Below are positions 8,532 through 16,575 of a DNA stretch of 25,509 nucleotides, one piece after another. Positions within the stretch are counted from its first letter, which is position 1, and every line of letters begins with the position of its first letter. Source of the stretch: CAZFQG01 sp964520785. Lineage in GTDB: Bacteria > Planctomycetota > Planctomycetia > Pirellulales > Thermoguttaceae. Location of the stretch: NCBI GenBank assembly GCA_964520785.1, contig CAZFQG010000081.1, positions 1 to 25,509 of the forward strand, given 5' to 3'. The notes below the pieces were generated by a model. It ran no database searches, was not told the DNA's origin, and saw nothing but the letters and a program-made list of their open reading frames with translations. The translations under genes were made by a program, and so were the position numbers.

Positions 8532-8814
8532 ACGGTCGTCCACGATCTTCGATTTCGGTTTCCGGACATCAAAATATACACTGACATTCCACGCTTCGTC
8601 CGGCTATAATCGGAGTATGGCCTTCGGGCCAACCTGGAACCTAGAAAAAACCGTGCGGTTTCAAAAAAAATGGTCGCGGAGGTCTCGCGGGACTCTTAGT
8701 TTACGCTTTTTCCCCGGAGTTGACAACTTCGACGCTTCGGATACCGCCCGCACGTCTCGTGCCAATCGAAGGAAGGCAATTAAAATTGACAAGAGATTCG
8801 GAGCCAACACGCTT
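8532..8814. other. Divergent control region between the ZnuA-like gene and shikimate kinase
   Basis: 283 bp. It holds the strong rightward promoter 8581-8610. A leftward minus-10-like TATATT (8573-8578, minus strand) sits right beside the rightward minus-35, so the two divergent promoters may nearly abut, although the leftward minus-35 is poor. The 198 bases between the promoter and the ATG at 8815 stay open in the shikimate kinase frame from an ATG at 8617 but do not read like conserved protein. Confidence 0.45.
8581..8610 (+). promoter_or_regulatory. Sigma70-type promoter upstream of shikimate kinase
   Basis: CTGACA (8581-8586), an 18-base spacer and a perfect TATAAT (8605-8610). Predicted transcription start is near 8617, which coincides with an in-frame ATG; the kinase domain itself begins only at 8815. 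The unit driven from here would include shikimate kinase and the coupled GH78 fusion gene. Confidence 0.7.
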
Positions 8815-9360
8815 ATGCGGGTTTTGACGCTTATTGGATACCGGGCCGTCGGTAAGACGGCCGTCGCGCAAGTCTTGGCGCCGAGGCTCGGTTGGGACTG
8901 GGTCGATGCCGATGTCGAAATCGAGCGCCACGCCGGAAAGACGATTGCCGAAATATTCGCGCAAGACGGCGAACCGGCTTTTCGCGAATTAGAGGCGGCG
9001 GTGACGAGAGAATTGTGCGGGCGAGATCAACTGGTGTTCGCCAGTGGGGGCGGATGCCCCCTGCGAGAGGAAAACCGCCATGCCTTGAAGGCCGCCGGCA
9101 AGGTCGTTTGGCTTCAGGCCCAACCGACGACGATTTGGGAACGGATGTGTGCAGACACGACGACGCAGGAAAGGCGCCCCGATCTGACGGAACGGGGTGG
9201 GATCGATGAAATCATCGAAGTCCTCTCGAAGCGCGAGCCCATCTATCGCGAGTTGGCCGATTTTGCGATTGGCACTGAAGGCAAATCGATCGATCAGGTG
9301 GCGGAGGATATCGTGAAATGGATTGGAACCTTTCCCCGCAACGAGGAGCTTCAGTTGTGA
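8815..9360 (+). CDS. aroK: Shikimate kinase
   Basis: 181 aa cytoplasmic enzyme phosphorylating shikimate to shikimate 3-phosphate in the chorismate pathway. Walker A is GYRAVGKT (8-15). The shikimate-binding DAD (31-33), FRELE with R57, and the Gly-rich GGG (78-80) are all in place. The lid region has RRPDL near residue 120, and R140 lies in KREPIYRE, which matches the usual R-x-P-x-Y. Length is normal for the family. ATG 8815 is chosen because homology begins there; it has no good Shine-Dalgarno (GGAG lies about 10 bases upstream). A longer reading from ATG 8617 would add 66 non-conserved residues. Its stop overlaps the start of the next gene (GTGA at 9357-9360), with a GAGGAG ribosome-binding site inside its last codons, so the two are likely translationally coupled. 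Confidence 0.92.
   Translation: MRVLTLIGYRAVGKTAVAQVLAPRLGWDWVDADVEIERHAGKTIAEIFAQDGEPAFRELEAAVTRELCGRDQLVFASGGGCPLREENRHALKAAGKVVWLQAQPTTIWERMCADTTTQERRPDLTERGGIDEIIEVLSKREPIYRELADFAIGTEGKSIDQVAEDIVKWIGTFPRNEELQL
9343..9348 (+). promoter_or_regulatory. Ribosome-binding site deciding the GTG start of the GH78 fusion gene
   Basis: GAGGAG at 9343-9348 sits 8 bases before GTG 9357, inside the end of shikimate kinase. It favours GTG 9357 over the upstream ATG at 9318 and the downstream ATG at 9372, and suggests coupled translation. Confidence 0.65.
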
Positions 9361-12300
9361 TTCCTAACTACATGCGCCCACTCTTCATTGTATTCGTCAT
9401 CCTCGCCACCGTCCCTCCTATCGTTGGCGAGGAGACGTTCTTCCAATCGGCCGTTCCAGTCTGGCCCGAGGGACGCGATGCGGAGATGAATTGCTTTGCC
9501 GGGTTCAGGGCCGAGTTCGAATCTGCGGGGACGGAGAGAGAACCGGTCACGTTGCGCGTGGCGGCCGCGACGATCTATCGTGCGTGGGTCAACGGCCAGT
9601 TCGTCGGACACGGGCCGGCCAGGGCGGGGCACGAGTACTACCGCGTGGACGTTTGGGATATTACGAAGCACTTGAAGCCGGGAAAGAACCTCGTCGCCAT
9701 CGAGGTGGCTGGATATAACGCCAACAGTTACTATCTTCTGGATCAGCCGTCGTTCGTGCAGGCGGAGGTGCGCCGGGGGGATGTGGTCCTGGCCGCGACC
9801 GGTTTTCCGGAAGCCCCGTTCGACGCGGCCGTATTGGACTATCGCGTCCAGAAGGTCCGCCGGTTCAGTTTCCAGCGGCCGTTCATCGAGGTCTACCGTA
9901 TGACGCCCGACTCGCAGACCTGGCGGAGCGACCCGGCGGCCGCGTTCGAGAAGGTTGCACTGGTCCAAACGGACGGGAAGCGGCTTCTCGCGCGGGGGGT
10001 GGGTGTGCCGGAGTTCGCGCAGGTGGCGCCGATCCGGTCCGTGGCGAGCGGGAAACTTGTTCCTCAAGCCGTGGCGACCTATTGGAAGGACCGCTCCATG
10101 ACCAACGTCGGGGACAAGCTCAAAGGGTTTCCTGAGGAGGAACTCGCCGCGAAGCCCTCGCAAGAGGCACAGGAATTCGTGTCGGAGCCTGAGACGACGG
10201 AGGAGACCGCGTACGATCCCCAGACGCCGTTCGCCCTCTCCACCAGGGAATACCGCATTCTCGATCTCGGCACCAATCTTACAGGGTTCCTCGGCGCGAC
10301 GGTAACGTGCTCCGAAAAGACGAAGCTCTGGTTCCTCTTCGACGAACTCCTCACCGACGGGGACGTGAAGTTCAACCGGCTGGGGTGTGCCTGCGTCGTC
10401 AGCTTCGAGTTGGAGCCGGGCACGTACCACTTGGAATCGATCGAACCCTATACGCTCCGCTACTGGAAAATCGCCTGCGTCGAGGGAAAGTGCGAAATCC
10501 ACGACGCCTATCTCCGCGAATACACGCATCCGGGCATGCCCGCGACGTTCGCCTCGAGCAATCCGCGGCTCGACAAACTCTTCCGCGCGGGGGTGGAGAC
10601 GTTCCGCCAGAACACGCTCGATGTCTTCATGGACTGCCCCTCGCGCGAACGGGCCGGCTGGCTGTGCGACAGCTTCTTCACCGCCCGGGTGGAACGCGAC
10701 CTCACCGGGACGTCCCGGGTGGAGCGCGCCTTCTATGAGAACTTCCTGCTTCCGGAGAAGTTTGAATGCCTGCCGGAGGGGATGTTGCCCATGTGCTACC
10801 CGGCCGACCACTACGACGGGGTGTTCATTCCGAACTGGGCGATGTGGTTCGTCGTACAGTTGGAGGAATACGCCGCGCGGAGCGGAGACCGCGAGATGGT
10901 CGAGGCTCTCGAGCCCAAGGTGATGAAACTGCTGGAGTATTTCAAGCCCTTCGAGAACGAGGACGGCCTGCTGGAAAAGCTCGAAAGCTGGGTCTTCGTA
11001 GAGTGGTCGCCGGCGAACCAGTTCGTCCAGGACGTGAACTACCCCAGCAACATGCTCTACGCGGGCGTCCTTTCGGCCGCGGGGCGGCTCTACGACCGTC
11101 CGGAGCTTCTGGAGAAGGCCGAGAAGCTCCGCGAGACGATCCGCAAACAGTCGTTTGACGGAACGTTCTTCGTCGACAACGCCGTTCGCAAGGACGGAAA
11201 GCTCGAGGTGACCACAAACCGCTCCGAGGTCTGCCAGTACTTCGCGTTCTTTTTCGACGTCGCCTCCTTCGAGACGCACCCCGAACTGTGGCAGAAGCTC
11301 CGAGAAGCCTTCGGCCCCGACCGCAAGGAGACGAAGGCGTTCTCTGAAGTACATCTGGCGAATTCGTTCATCGGGAACATGCTCCGGATGGAACTGCTCA
11401 GCCAAAGGGGGCAAAGCCAGCAGATTCTGGACGAGTCGATCGGCTATCTGGAATATATGGCCGACCGGACCGGCACCCTCTGGGAAAACGTCCATGCCGA
11501 CGCAAGCTGCAACCACGGTTTCGCTTCGCACATCTGCCACACGCTGTTCCGCGACGTCCTGGGAGTTCGAGAAGTCGACATCCGGAACAAGACCGTACGC
11601 ATCCGGTTCGGCAAGCTGGACCTGGAATCGTGCCGGGGAGAGATTCCGACGCCGGAGGGACCCATCTCCCTGAGTTGGCGCCGCGACGGAGAGAAGATCG
11701 AATACGATCTTCAAATGCCGGAAGGCTACAAGGCGGAGATCCGCAACGATAGCGGGCTGGGGCTGGTGGACCACGGCGGCGTCCGCGCGGCGCGAAAGAA
11801 GACGGCGGCGAAGCCGCGGCGGATCATCATGAACAACGACGGCAACGACACCCGGCCGGACGATGCGCGGACGCGGGAGAACTTTCTGAAGCCGCGTATG
11901 GCGGCCCTGGCCGGAACGCAAGTCGACGCGGTTTTCTACTGCGACGGCGTCTGGGGTTTGTTCTCCCACCACAGCGAGGTGAGCGAGGTTCGCAAGCACC
12001 GCGATCGCTACGGTGTCGATTGGGCCTGGGAGTTGGCCAAGGACGGGCCTGACTCGCTGGCGACGGTCGTCGACTTCGGCCACGAAAACGGAATGGAGGT
12101 CTTCTGGTCGATGCGTATGAACGACACCCACGACTCCGGGGACCCGGCTTTGTTCCGCCAGTGGAAGCAGGACCATCCGCAGTGTCTTATGGGAAAGAAG
12201 GGGGACCGGTTCAAGGCGGGAGGCAATCGCTGGTCCGCGGTAAACTACGAATGTCCCGAAGTCCGCGAGCAGGTCTACCGGTTCTTCGAAGACGTCGCGA

Positions 12301-13250
12301 GCCGCTACGACGTCGACGGGCTGGAACTCGATTTCTTCCGCCACCCCGTTTTCTTCAAGCCCCAGATGCACGGTGAACCCGTAACGGGGCGGCAGTGCGA
12401 GTTAATGACCGGCCTTCTGAGGAGAATCCGCGCGATGGCGGACCGCCGCGCCGCCGAGCGGGGCCGGCCGATCCTGATCGCCGTACGAGTTCCGGACTCG
12501 CTCGGGTTTTCCAAGGCCATCGGACTGGATATCGAGCGATGGATGGCGGAGGACTTGATCGACATCGCGACGATGAGCGGCTATTTCCGCCTATGTCCGT
12601 GGGAGGAGAGCGTCGCGCTGGGCCGGAAATACGGCGTGCGGATATTCGCCGGCTTGAGCGAATCCCGTCTGAAGGACGCGGATGCCGTCAGGAAACGCAG
12701 AACGGACGAATGCTATCGCGGCCGTGCGATGAACGCTTGGGCGGCCGGGGTCGATGGGATATACCTGTTCAACTACTTCAACCCGGAAGCCGGCGTGTTC
12801 CGCGAATTGGGCGATCCGGTCGCGCTGGAAACGATGAACAAGGTCTACACGACGGGCGCGCGAACGGTGGGAGCGGCCAATTCCTGGCTCGTCGGGAGCG
12901 CGAAGTACCGCAACCGGCCGATTCCTCTCCCGGAGAAGCCGCTTGCGCTGGATCCGAAAAAAGCGGTGACGGTGGAACTGCGCGTCGGGGAGGATATGGC
13001 GAAGCGGATCGCGGGGGGGAAGACGCCGAAAGTCCGGTTGGTGCTCATCCTCTCGCCGGCGAAGGATGCGCCTCTGGCCTCCGTGGCCGCGCGGATCAAT
13101 GCAAATGACTTGAAAGACGCGGTTTCTTCCGAGGGGGAGATCGTATTCCCCGTCGATCCGCCGCTCGTGCGGCGGGGCGCGAATCACTTCGAAGTCATCG
13201 GGCCGAAGGGGGCGAAGCTCCGCGATCTGCTGTTGTACGTCGCCTATTAA
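9357..13250 (+). CDS. Secreted GH78 alpha-L-rhamnosidase fused to a GHL10-like TIM-barrel module
   Basis: 1297 aa. Residues 6-26 form a signal peptide. About 30-400 hold beta-sandwich domains, including a rhamnosidase N-type module with 'WVNGQFVGHGPARAG'. The (alpha/alpha)6 catalytic domain follows: D426-C-P-S-R-E431-R-A-G-W-L-C-D438 has the same spacing as the GH78 general acid motif, and E710 in TLWE matches the general base region, so the active site looks intact. A C-terminal beta domain of GH78 type ends near 800. From residue about 821 a second module begins (IIMNNDGND, then VFYCDGVW and MEVFWSMRMND) with DGLELDFFRHP (987-997; D987, E990, D992) on a strand end, typical of a TIM-barrel glycosidase such as the DUF187/GHL10 or GH10-like groups. 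A small beta domain (about 1185-1297) closes it. Exported; would release rhamnose from a polysaccharide. The function of the second module is unknown. Confidence 0.88.
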   Translation: MIPNYMRPLFIVFVILATVPPIVGEETFFQSAVPVWPEGRDAEMNCFAGFRAEFESAGTEREPVTLRVAAATIYRAWVNGQFVGHGPARAGHEYYRVDVWDITKHLKPGKNLVAIEVAGYNANSYYLLDQPSFVQAEVRRGDVVLAATGFPEAPFDAAVLDYRVQKVRRFSFQRPFIEVYRMTPDSQTWRSDPAAAFEKVALVQTDGKRLLARGVGVPEFAQVAPIRSVASGKLVPQAVATYWKDRSMTNVGDKLKGFPEEELAAKPSQEAQEFVSEPETTEETAYDPQTPFALSTREYRILDLGTNLTGFLGATVTCSEKTKLWFLFDELLTDGDVKFNRLGCACVVSFELEPGTYHLESIEPYTLRYWKIACVEGKCEIHDAYLREYTHPGMPATFASSNPRLDKLFRAGVETFRQNTLDVFMDCPSRERAGWLCDSFFTARVERDLTGTSRVERAFYENFLLPEKFECLPEGMLPMCYPADHYDGVFIPNWAMWFVVQLEEYAARSGDREMVEALEPKVMKLLEYFKPFENEDGLLEKLESWVFVEWSPANQFVQDVNYPSNMLYAGVLSAAGRLYDRPELLEKAEKLRETIRKQSFDGTFFVDNAVRKDGKLEVTTNRSEVCQYFAFFFDVASFETHPELWQKLREAFGPDRKETKAFSEVHLANSFIGNMLRMELLSQRGQSQQILDESIGYLEYMADRTGTLWENVHADASCNHGFASHICHTLFRDVLGVREVDIRNKTVRIRFGKLDLESCRGEIPTPEGPISLSWRRDGEKIEYDLQMPEGYKAEIRNDSGLGLVDHGGVRAARKKTAAKPRRIIMNNDGNDTRPDDARTRENFLKPRMAALAGTQVDAVFYCDGVWGLFSHHSEVSEVRKHRDRYGVDWAWELAKDGPDSLATVVDFGHENGMEVFWSMRMNDTHDSGDPALFRQWKQDHPQCLMGKKGDRFKAGGNRWSAVNYECPEVREQVYRFFEDVASRYDVDGLELDFFRHPVFFKPQMHGEPVTGRQCELMTGLLRRIRAMADRRAAERGRPILIAVRVPDSLGFSKAIGLDIERWMAEDLIDIATMSGYFRLCPWEESVALGRKYGVRIFAGLSESRLKDADAVRKRRTDECYRGRAMNAWAAGVDGIYLFNYFNPEAGVFRELGDPVALETMNKVYTTGARTVGAANSWLVGSAKYRNRPIPLPEKPLALDPKKAVTVELRVGEDMAKRIAGGKTPKVRLVLILSPAKDAPLASVAARINANDLKDAVSSEGEIVFPVDPPLVRRGANHFEVIGPKGAKLRDLLLYVAY

Positions 13251-13266
13251 CGGCGGATCGACGACT

Positions 13267-14901
13267 TCATTCGCCGTTTATCGTGATTACCTTCACGTCC
13301 TTGAACATGAACGGGTTGTCGCTGAGTCTCAAGGCCTTGCCGCTGGCGGTGGTCACGTTCTTCAGAATAACCTCCCCGATTCTGACGTAAGGAAACTTCT
13401 CCACGTAGGAATCATCGATCATGCGCGGTGCGAAATTCGCGAAAATGGCCGGGCCCCGGTAGTCCGCCGGATGGTTGGAATCGTCGATATGCAGCGTGTC
13501 GATCGTGATCCGTTCCGGCAGATAGCAGGTATAACCGAAATCGTGTTGTCCGGAATAGGATCCGCCGACCAGGCTGGCGCTCGTCGGTCGGCCACCCGCC
13601 GGCACGAAAACGCAGTCGCGGATGACGAACTCACCCCGCCACGTACTCCCGTAGTCGGGCCGCAGATTAATGAAGGAGCGCCCATGGACGGTCGATTTTT
13701 CTATGGTGAAGGTGCCGCCGCCGATCGCGTTTATGCCTTGATGCCCCAGGGTCGATTCGCGGATAGTGGCGTTGGCGACGCCCATGTGCGCATCGAACCG
13801 GGAAAACGTGCAGTTGTCGAGAACGAGATTCTTGCAGTAGTTGGAGCCCATGATTCCCCAGTACCTGCCGTCCTGGATGTCATTCGTCTGGCTGCAATTC
13901 ACGAAGGACACGTTCAAGGCCCGGTTGAGAGAGATGTCGTAGCTCCCCATGGAGACCGGAACTCCCGCCGAACCAATCGTCCGGTACGTTTTGCGCCCGG
14001 TCAGTACAATGTTCCGGACCGTCACGAAAGCACAATCACCGATGTTGATGAACCCCCCGTAGGGCGCGCCCTGATCCCCTTCGCCGGTAACGCGGTGTTC
14101 CAGCCCATCCACGACGACGTTCGACCGCCTGATCGCGATGCCTCTGCTATAATACGCGTATTTCGATTCTGCGGCGTTGGCGATCGTGGTGAAACGACCT
14201 CCGGTGATGGTCAGCGTCGTCCGGTCCAAGGGGCGGGCGGTGATCTCCGTGATCTGGTCGAAATCCCAGATGACCGGAGCGCTCATGTCCACGTTGCCTT
14301 GTTCATCGACGATGAAAGTATCCGTTTGCGCAGACCCGTTGTTACGATTCGCGCCGTAGCGGATGTAGTGTTTCACGTGGGAATTGGTGACCGTGACCAG
14401 GCAGGTTTCGGGCAGCGAGACGTCGATTTTGTCCTGATGCCTCTTCAGGGAGGATATCCCATCGAGTTTGAACGATTGCAGGTCCGAACTGACCACGAAG
14501 ACGTTGGCTCTACGGTTTTCAACGTCGGTATCGTCAATGATGAACTCGGCCGTGCCGAAATCGGTGTCGGTCTGAATGACCGCCGTGCGGTCCTTGCCGC
14601 CGAGGTAGTAGGTGGCCCCCTCGTCGGCTTTCACGGGAAGCCCCTGTTCATTGGCGAACGCGTGGGCCTCGGCGATGGCATCAAGATCATCCTTCTCGCC
14701 GTCACCGACGGCCCCGAAATCACTATAGCGGACCACGTCCCGCCGAGGTGGATCGGCCGACAAGGCCGGCACGCCGACGGCGATGGCGACGACCGCCAGT
14801 TTCATGCCGAAGCTCGCCGCGATCAGGCCGAAGCGGCTCGCGCAGAAGCCCGATTGAGACCGGAACCGCTCGTTCCCGTTCGTGCGACACATCGAATCCA
14901 T
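13267..14901 (-). CDS. Secreted parallel beta-helix protein, pectate-lyase-3-like
   Basis: 544 aa from ATG 14901, chosen for GGAG 9 bases upstream; ATG 14805 (M33) would give a more typical signal peptide but lacks a ribosome-binding site. Residues 24-49 are hydrophobic and end in a likely cleavage site (ALSADPP). Mature start RYSDFGAVGDGEKDD (58-72) is the signature opening of pectate-lyase-3 / GH28-type beta-helices. Coils rich in V/I, N, G and T follow, e.g. VTVTNSHVKHY, VSFVNCSQTND, LVLDNCTFSRF and ATIRESTLGHQG, to about residue 500. No clear GH28 catalytic Asp cluster is evident to me, so it may be a lyase, an epimerase-like enzyme or a binding protein. The open frame continues upstream to 15282 and into the PKD relic, but that extension does not read as protein near the start. 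It converges with the GH78 fusion with a 16-bp gap. Confidence 0.83.
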   Translation of the reverse strand: MDSMCRTNGNERFRSQSGFCASRFGLIAASFGMKLAVVAIAVGVPALSADPPRRDVVRYSDFGAVGDGEKDDLDAIAEAHAFANEQGLPVKADEGATYYLGGKDRTAVIQTDTDFGTAEFIIDDTDVENRRANVFVVSSDLQSFKLDGISSLKRHQDKIDVSLPETCLVTVTNSHVKHYIRYGANRNNGSAQTDTFIVDEQGNVDMSAPVIWDFDQITEITARPLDRTTLTITGGRFTTIANAAESKYAYYSRGIAIRRSNVVVDGLEHRVTGEGDQGAPYGGFINIGDCAFVTVRNIVLTGRKTYRTIGSAGVPVSMGSYDISLNRALNVSFVNCSQTNDIQDGRYWGIMGSNYCKNLVLDNCTFSRFDAHMGVANATIRESTLGHQGINAIGGGTFTIEKSTVHGRSFINLRPDYGSTWRGEFVIRDCVFVPAGGRPTSASLVGGSYSGQHDFGYTCYLPERITIDTLHIDDSNHPADYRGPAIFANFAPRMIDDSYVEKFPYVRIGEVILKNVTTASGKALRLSDNPFMFKDVKVITINGE

Positions 14902-15192
14902 GGATGTCTTCTCCAAATGAAGTTTGCCTACGGCGACCACCGTTTCGAGAATCTTCGGTCCGCAAGAAGACTCCACGTCGTCAAGACTTTCGAAAACACC
15001 AACGCGGACCCGCCGGAAACCGCGGCTTCCACCGCATCGTCCGACGATTCCTGCGATTCTAGCAGCCTTTTTCGGGCGGTCAAGGCGCACGCTGCGCCAT
15101 GGATGGTACCCACCTCTTGCGCGGATGCGCCGGGTGCCCAGATGACTCATTCGAATCCCATCCCTCCATTTCCCGCGCGGTCTTAATCGTAT

Positions 15193-15480
15193 TTGCCCGA
15201 GCAATCCCATGGAATCGGACACACGAAGGGCGATGACGTACCCGTCCGGCGTCAACCCGAGGGCGTCGTAGCGAACGTTCACCCGCGGCCGGGAAGAGGA
15301 TGGCTCGTCCGCACTGCCATAGCTGCCGTCGCCATCGATGTTCCACTCGCAGAGGGCGATTCGATCGCTTGCATCCGGATCGGACGACTCGGACGCATCC
15401 AGCGAGAGGCCTTGACCGGCCCGCGGTCCACAACGCCCGCGGAAACGTCTACCGCGAATACCCGGAGCGTTCCGAAACAG
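15193..15480 (-). pseudogene. Orphan PKD-domain relic, frameshifted
   Basis: On the minus strand from 15417 to 15193 one frame reads a near-complete PKD-type domain: GQGLSLDASESSDPDASD, then CEWNIDGDGSYG, and at the end YVIALRVSDSMGLLG. These match the usual S-x-D-P-D, W-D-x-D-G-D-G and L-x-V-x-D-x-x-G positions of PKD repeats. Just upstream (about 15480-15420) a different frame reads LRVFAVDVSAGVVDRGP, which would be the natural preceding strand and linker, so a frameshift separates them. There is no start codon upstream in the PKD frame and no gene around it. PKD modules normally occur in large extracellular proteins, so I read this as the leftover of a deleted surface protein or a lost part of a neighbouring enzyme. 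Confidence 0.55.
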
Positions 15481-15584
15481 TGGATACTAATACCCCGTTT
15501 GTGCAGTATGGCTACTCCGACGGGGGGGCGGGTGGAGTGGCGAAGCCCGTCCGCCTCCAGTGACTAATTCCACGGAGATTTCTG

Positions 15585-15614
15585 TTGACCCGCCTCCATG
15601 GAAAAGGCTATAAC
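15585..15614 (+). promoter_or_regulatory. Sigma70-type promoter of the glycosyltransferase genes
   Basis: TTGACC (15585-15590), 18-base spacer, TATAAC (15609-15614). Predicted transcription start is near 15621, about 44 nt upstream of the GT2 start at 15665; it would also drive the GT4 gene. Confidence 0.6.
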
Positions 15615-15664
15615 GTGCGCTAATCCGAGAAGGGGGACGTTTGCCGTCATGGAGTTTTCCCAGA

Positions 15665-16519
15665 ATGCCCAAGTTGACCGTTCTTATCACGTGCAAGGAC
15701 GAGCGACATAACATCCGCGAGTGTATCGAGTCGGTTCGGGACATCGCCGAGGAAATCCTCGTCGCCGATTCCGGCTCTACGGACGGAACGCTCGAACTGG
15801 TCCGCGCGATCGGCGGATGCCGGATCATCGAGCGGGAATACTTCAACCCGGCCGATTTCAAGAACTGGGCCATCCCGCAGGCGACACGCCCCTGGATTCT
15901 CATACTGGACGCCGACGAGCGGGTCACCCCGGAACTGGCGGAAGAAATCCGGTTTCTTCTCGACGGCACGCCCTCGTGCGACGGCTACTGCCTGCGGCGG
16001 CGGAATTACCTGCTTGGTTACAAGGTCCGGTACTCCGGGTGGGGAACGACGACGATCCTCCGGCTAATCCGGCGCGACGTCTGCCGGTATCGCGAAGGCT
16101 GGGTCCATGAGGAGATGTTCGTTCCCAGCGGCCGCGTCGGAACGCTTAGCGGAAAACTCGTGCATCATTCGTGTATCGACTTCGAGTCGTACCTGGCGCG
16201 GATGAACCGTTACACGACCTGGTGGGCGCGAGACGCCTTCGCCAAGGGGCGCCGCATCGGATATTTCGGTCTCCTTTTCCGCCCCATCGTACGATTCACC
16301 TACAACTTCACGGTTCGCGGCGGGTTCCTCGACGGGATCGGAGGGCTCTTCGTCTGCGGGTTGACCGGTTGTTACGTCTTTCTGAAATACGCGAAGCTTT
16401 GGGAGATGCACCATTCACGGACGAAGGAATCGCCCGTCATGGAGAGCTTTCCTTCCTCCCGACGATTCGCGAGGAATGCCGCGACGTGCGCGGTGGAAGA
16501 GCATCAGACCATTCCGTGA
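15665..16519 (+). CDS. GT2 glycosyltransferase, WaaE/KdtX-like
   Basis: 284 aa. Start ATG 15665 has GGAG 10 bases upstream; an in-frame TTG at 15641 would add eight residues. The N-terminus is the GT-A opening LTVLITCKDERHNI; VADSGSTDGT lies at 33-41 and the metal-binding D82-A-D84 in LILDADERVTPE. The C-terminal third has the hydrophobic 'R-P-x-x-R-F-x-x-x-x-x-x-x-G-F-x-D-G' pattern of the WaaE-type family, a membrane-associated element. It probably transfers a sugar from a nucleotide donor onto a lipid- or surface-linked glycan at the inner membrane face. Followed after 56 bp by a GT4 glycosyltransferase, so both likely build the same surface glycan. Exact donor and acceptor unknown. Confidence 0.88.
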   Translation: MPKLTVLITCKDERHNIRECIESVRDIAEEILVADSGSTDGTLELVRAIGGCRIIEREYFNPADFKNWAIPQATRPWILILDADERVTPELAEEIRFLLDGTPSCDGYCLRRRNYLLGYKVRYSGWGTTTILRLIRRDVCRYREGWVHEEMFVPSGRVGTLSGKLVHHSCIDFESYLARMNRYTTWWARDAFAKGRRIGYFGLLFRPIVRFTYNFTVRGGFLDGIGGLFVCGLTGCYVFLKYAKLWEMHHSRTKESPVMESFPSSRRFARNAATCAVEEHQTIP

Positions 16520-16575
16520 CTGACTCACCCAGTTCAAACCGCGTCGCGGACGCCCCAAAAGAACCCGGAGAATTG

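Larger units (their letters stand above)
14902..15664. other. Long spacer between the pectate-lyase-3-like gene and the GT2 gene
   Basis: 763 bp without an intact gene. It contains the PKD-like relic (15193-15480, minus strand) and the promoter of the glycosyltransferase operon (15585-15614). Between 14902 and 15192 no convincing coding frame or RNA is seen. No clear promoter for the minus-strand beta-helix gene was found. Confidence 0.5.

Noticed and set aside
8720..8791. Two further TTGACA boxes (8720-8725 and 8786-8791) before aroK
   Set aside because: Neither has a plausible minus-10 at 16-18 bases; the promoter at 8581-8610 is much better.
9351..12371. 1006-codon open frame antisense to the GH78 fusion
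   Set aside because: It mirrors a GC-rich gene whose sense frame has clear GH78 motifs and a ribosome-binding site. The antisense product is Arg/Val/Leu-rich without motifs.
13471..15186. 571-codon open frame opposite the pectate-lyase-3-like gene
   Set aside because: The minus strand reads a beta-helix with signal peptide; the plus frame has no motif.
15641..15664. In-frame TTG start for the GT2 gene at 15641
   Set aside because: ATG 15665 begins at the conserved GT2 opening (PKLTVLITCKDE) and has GGAG upstream; the eight added residues are not conserved in kind.
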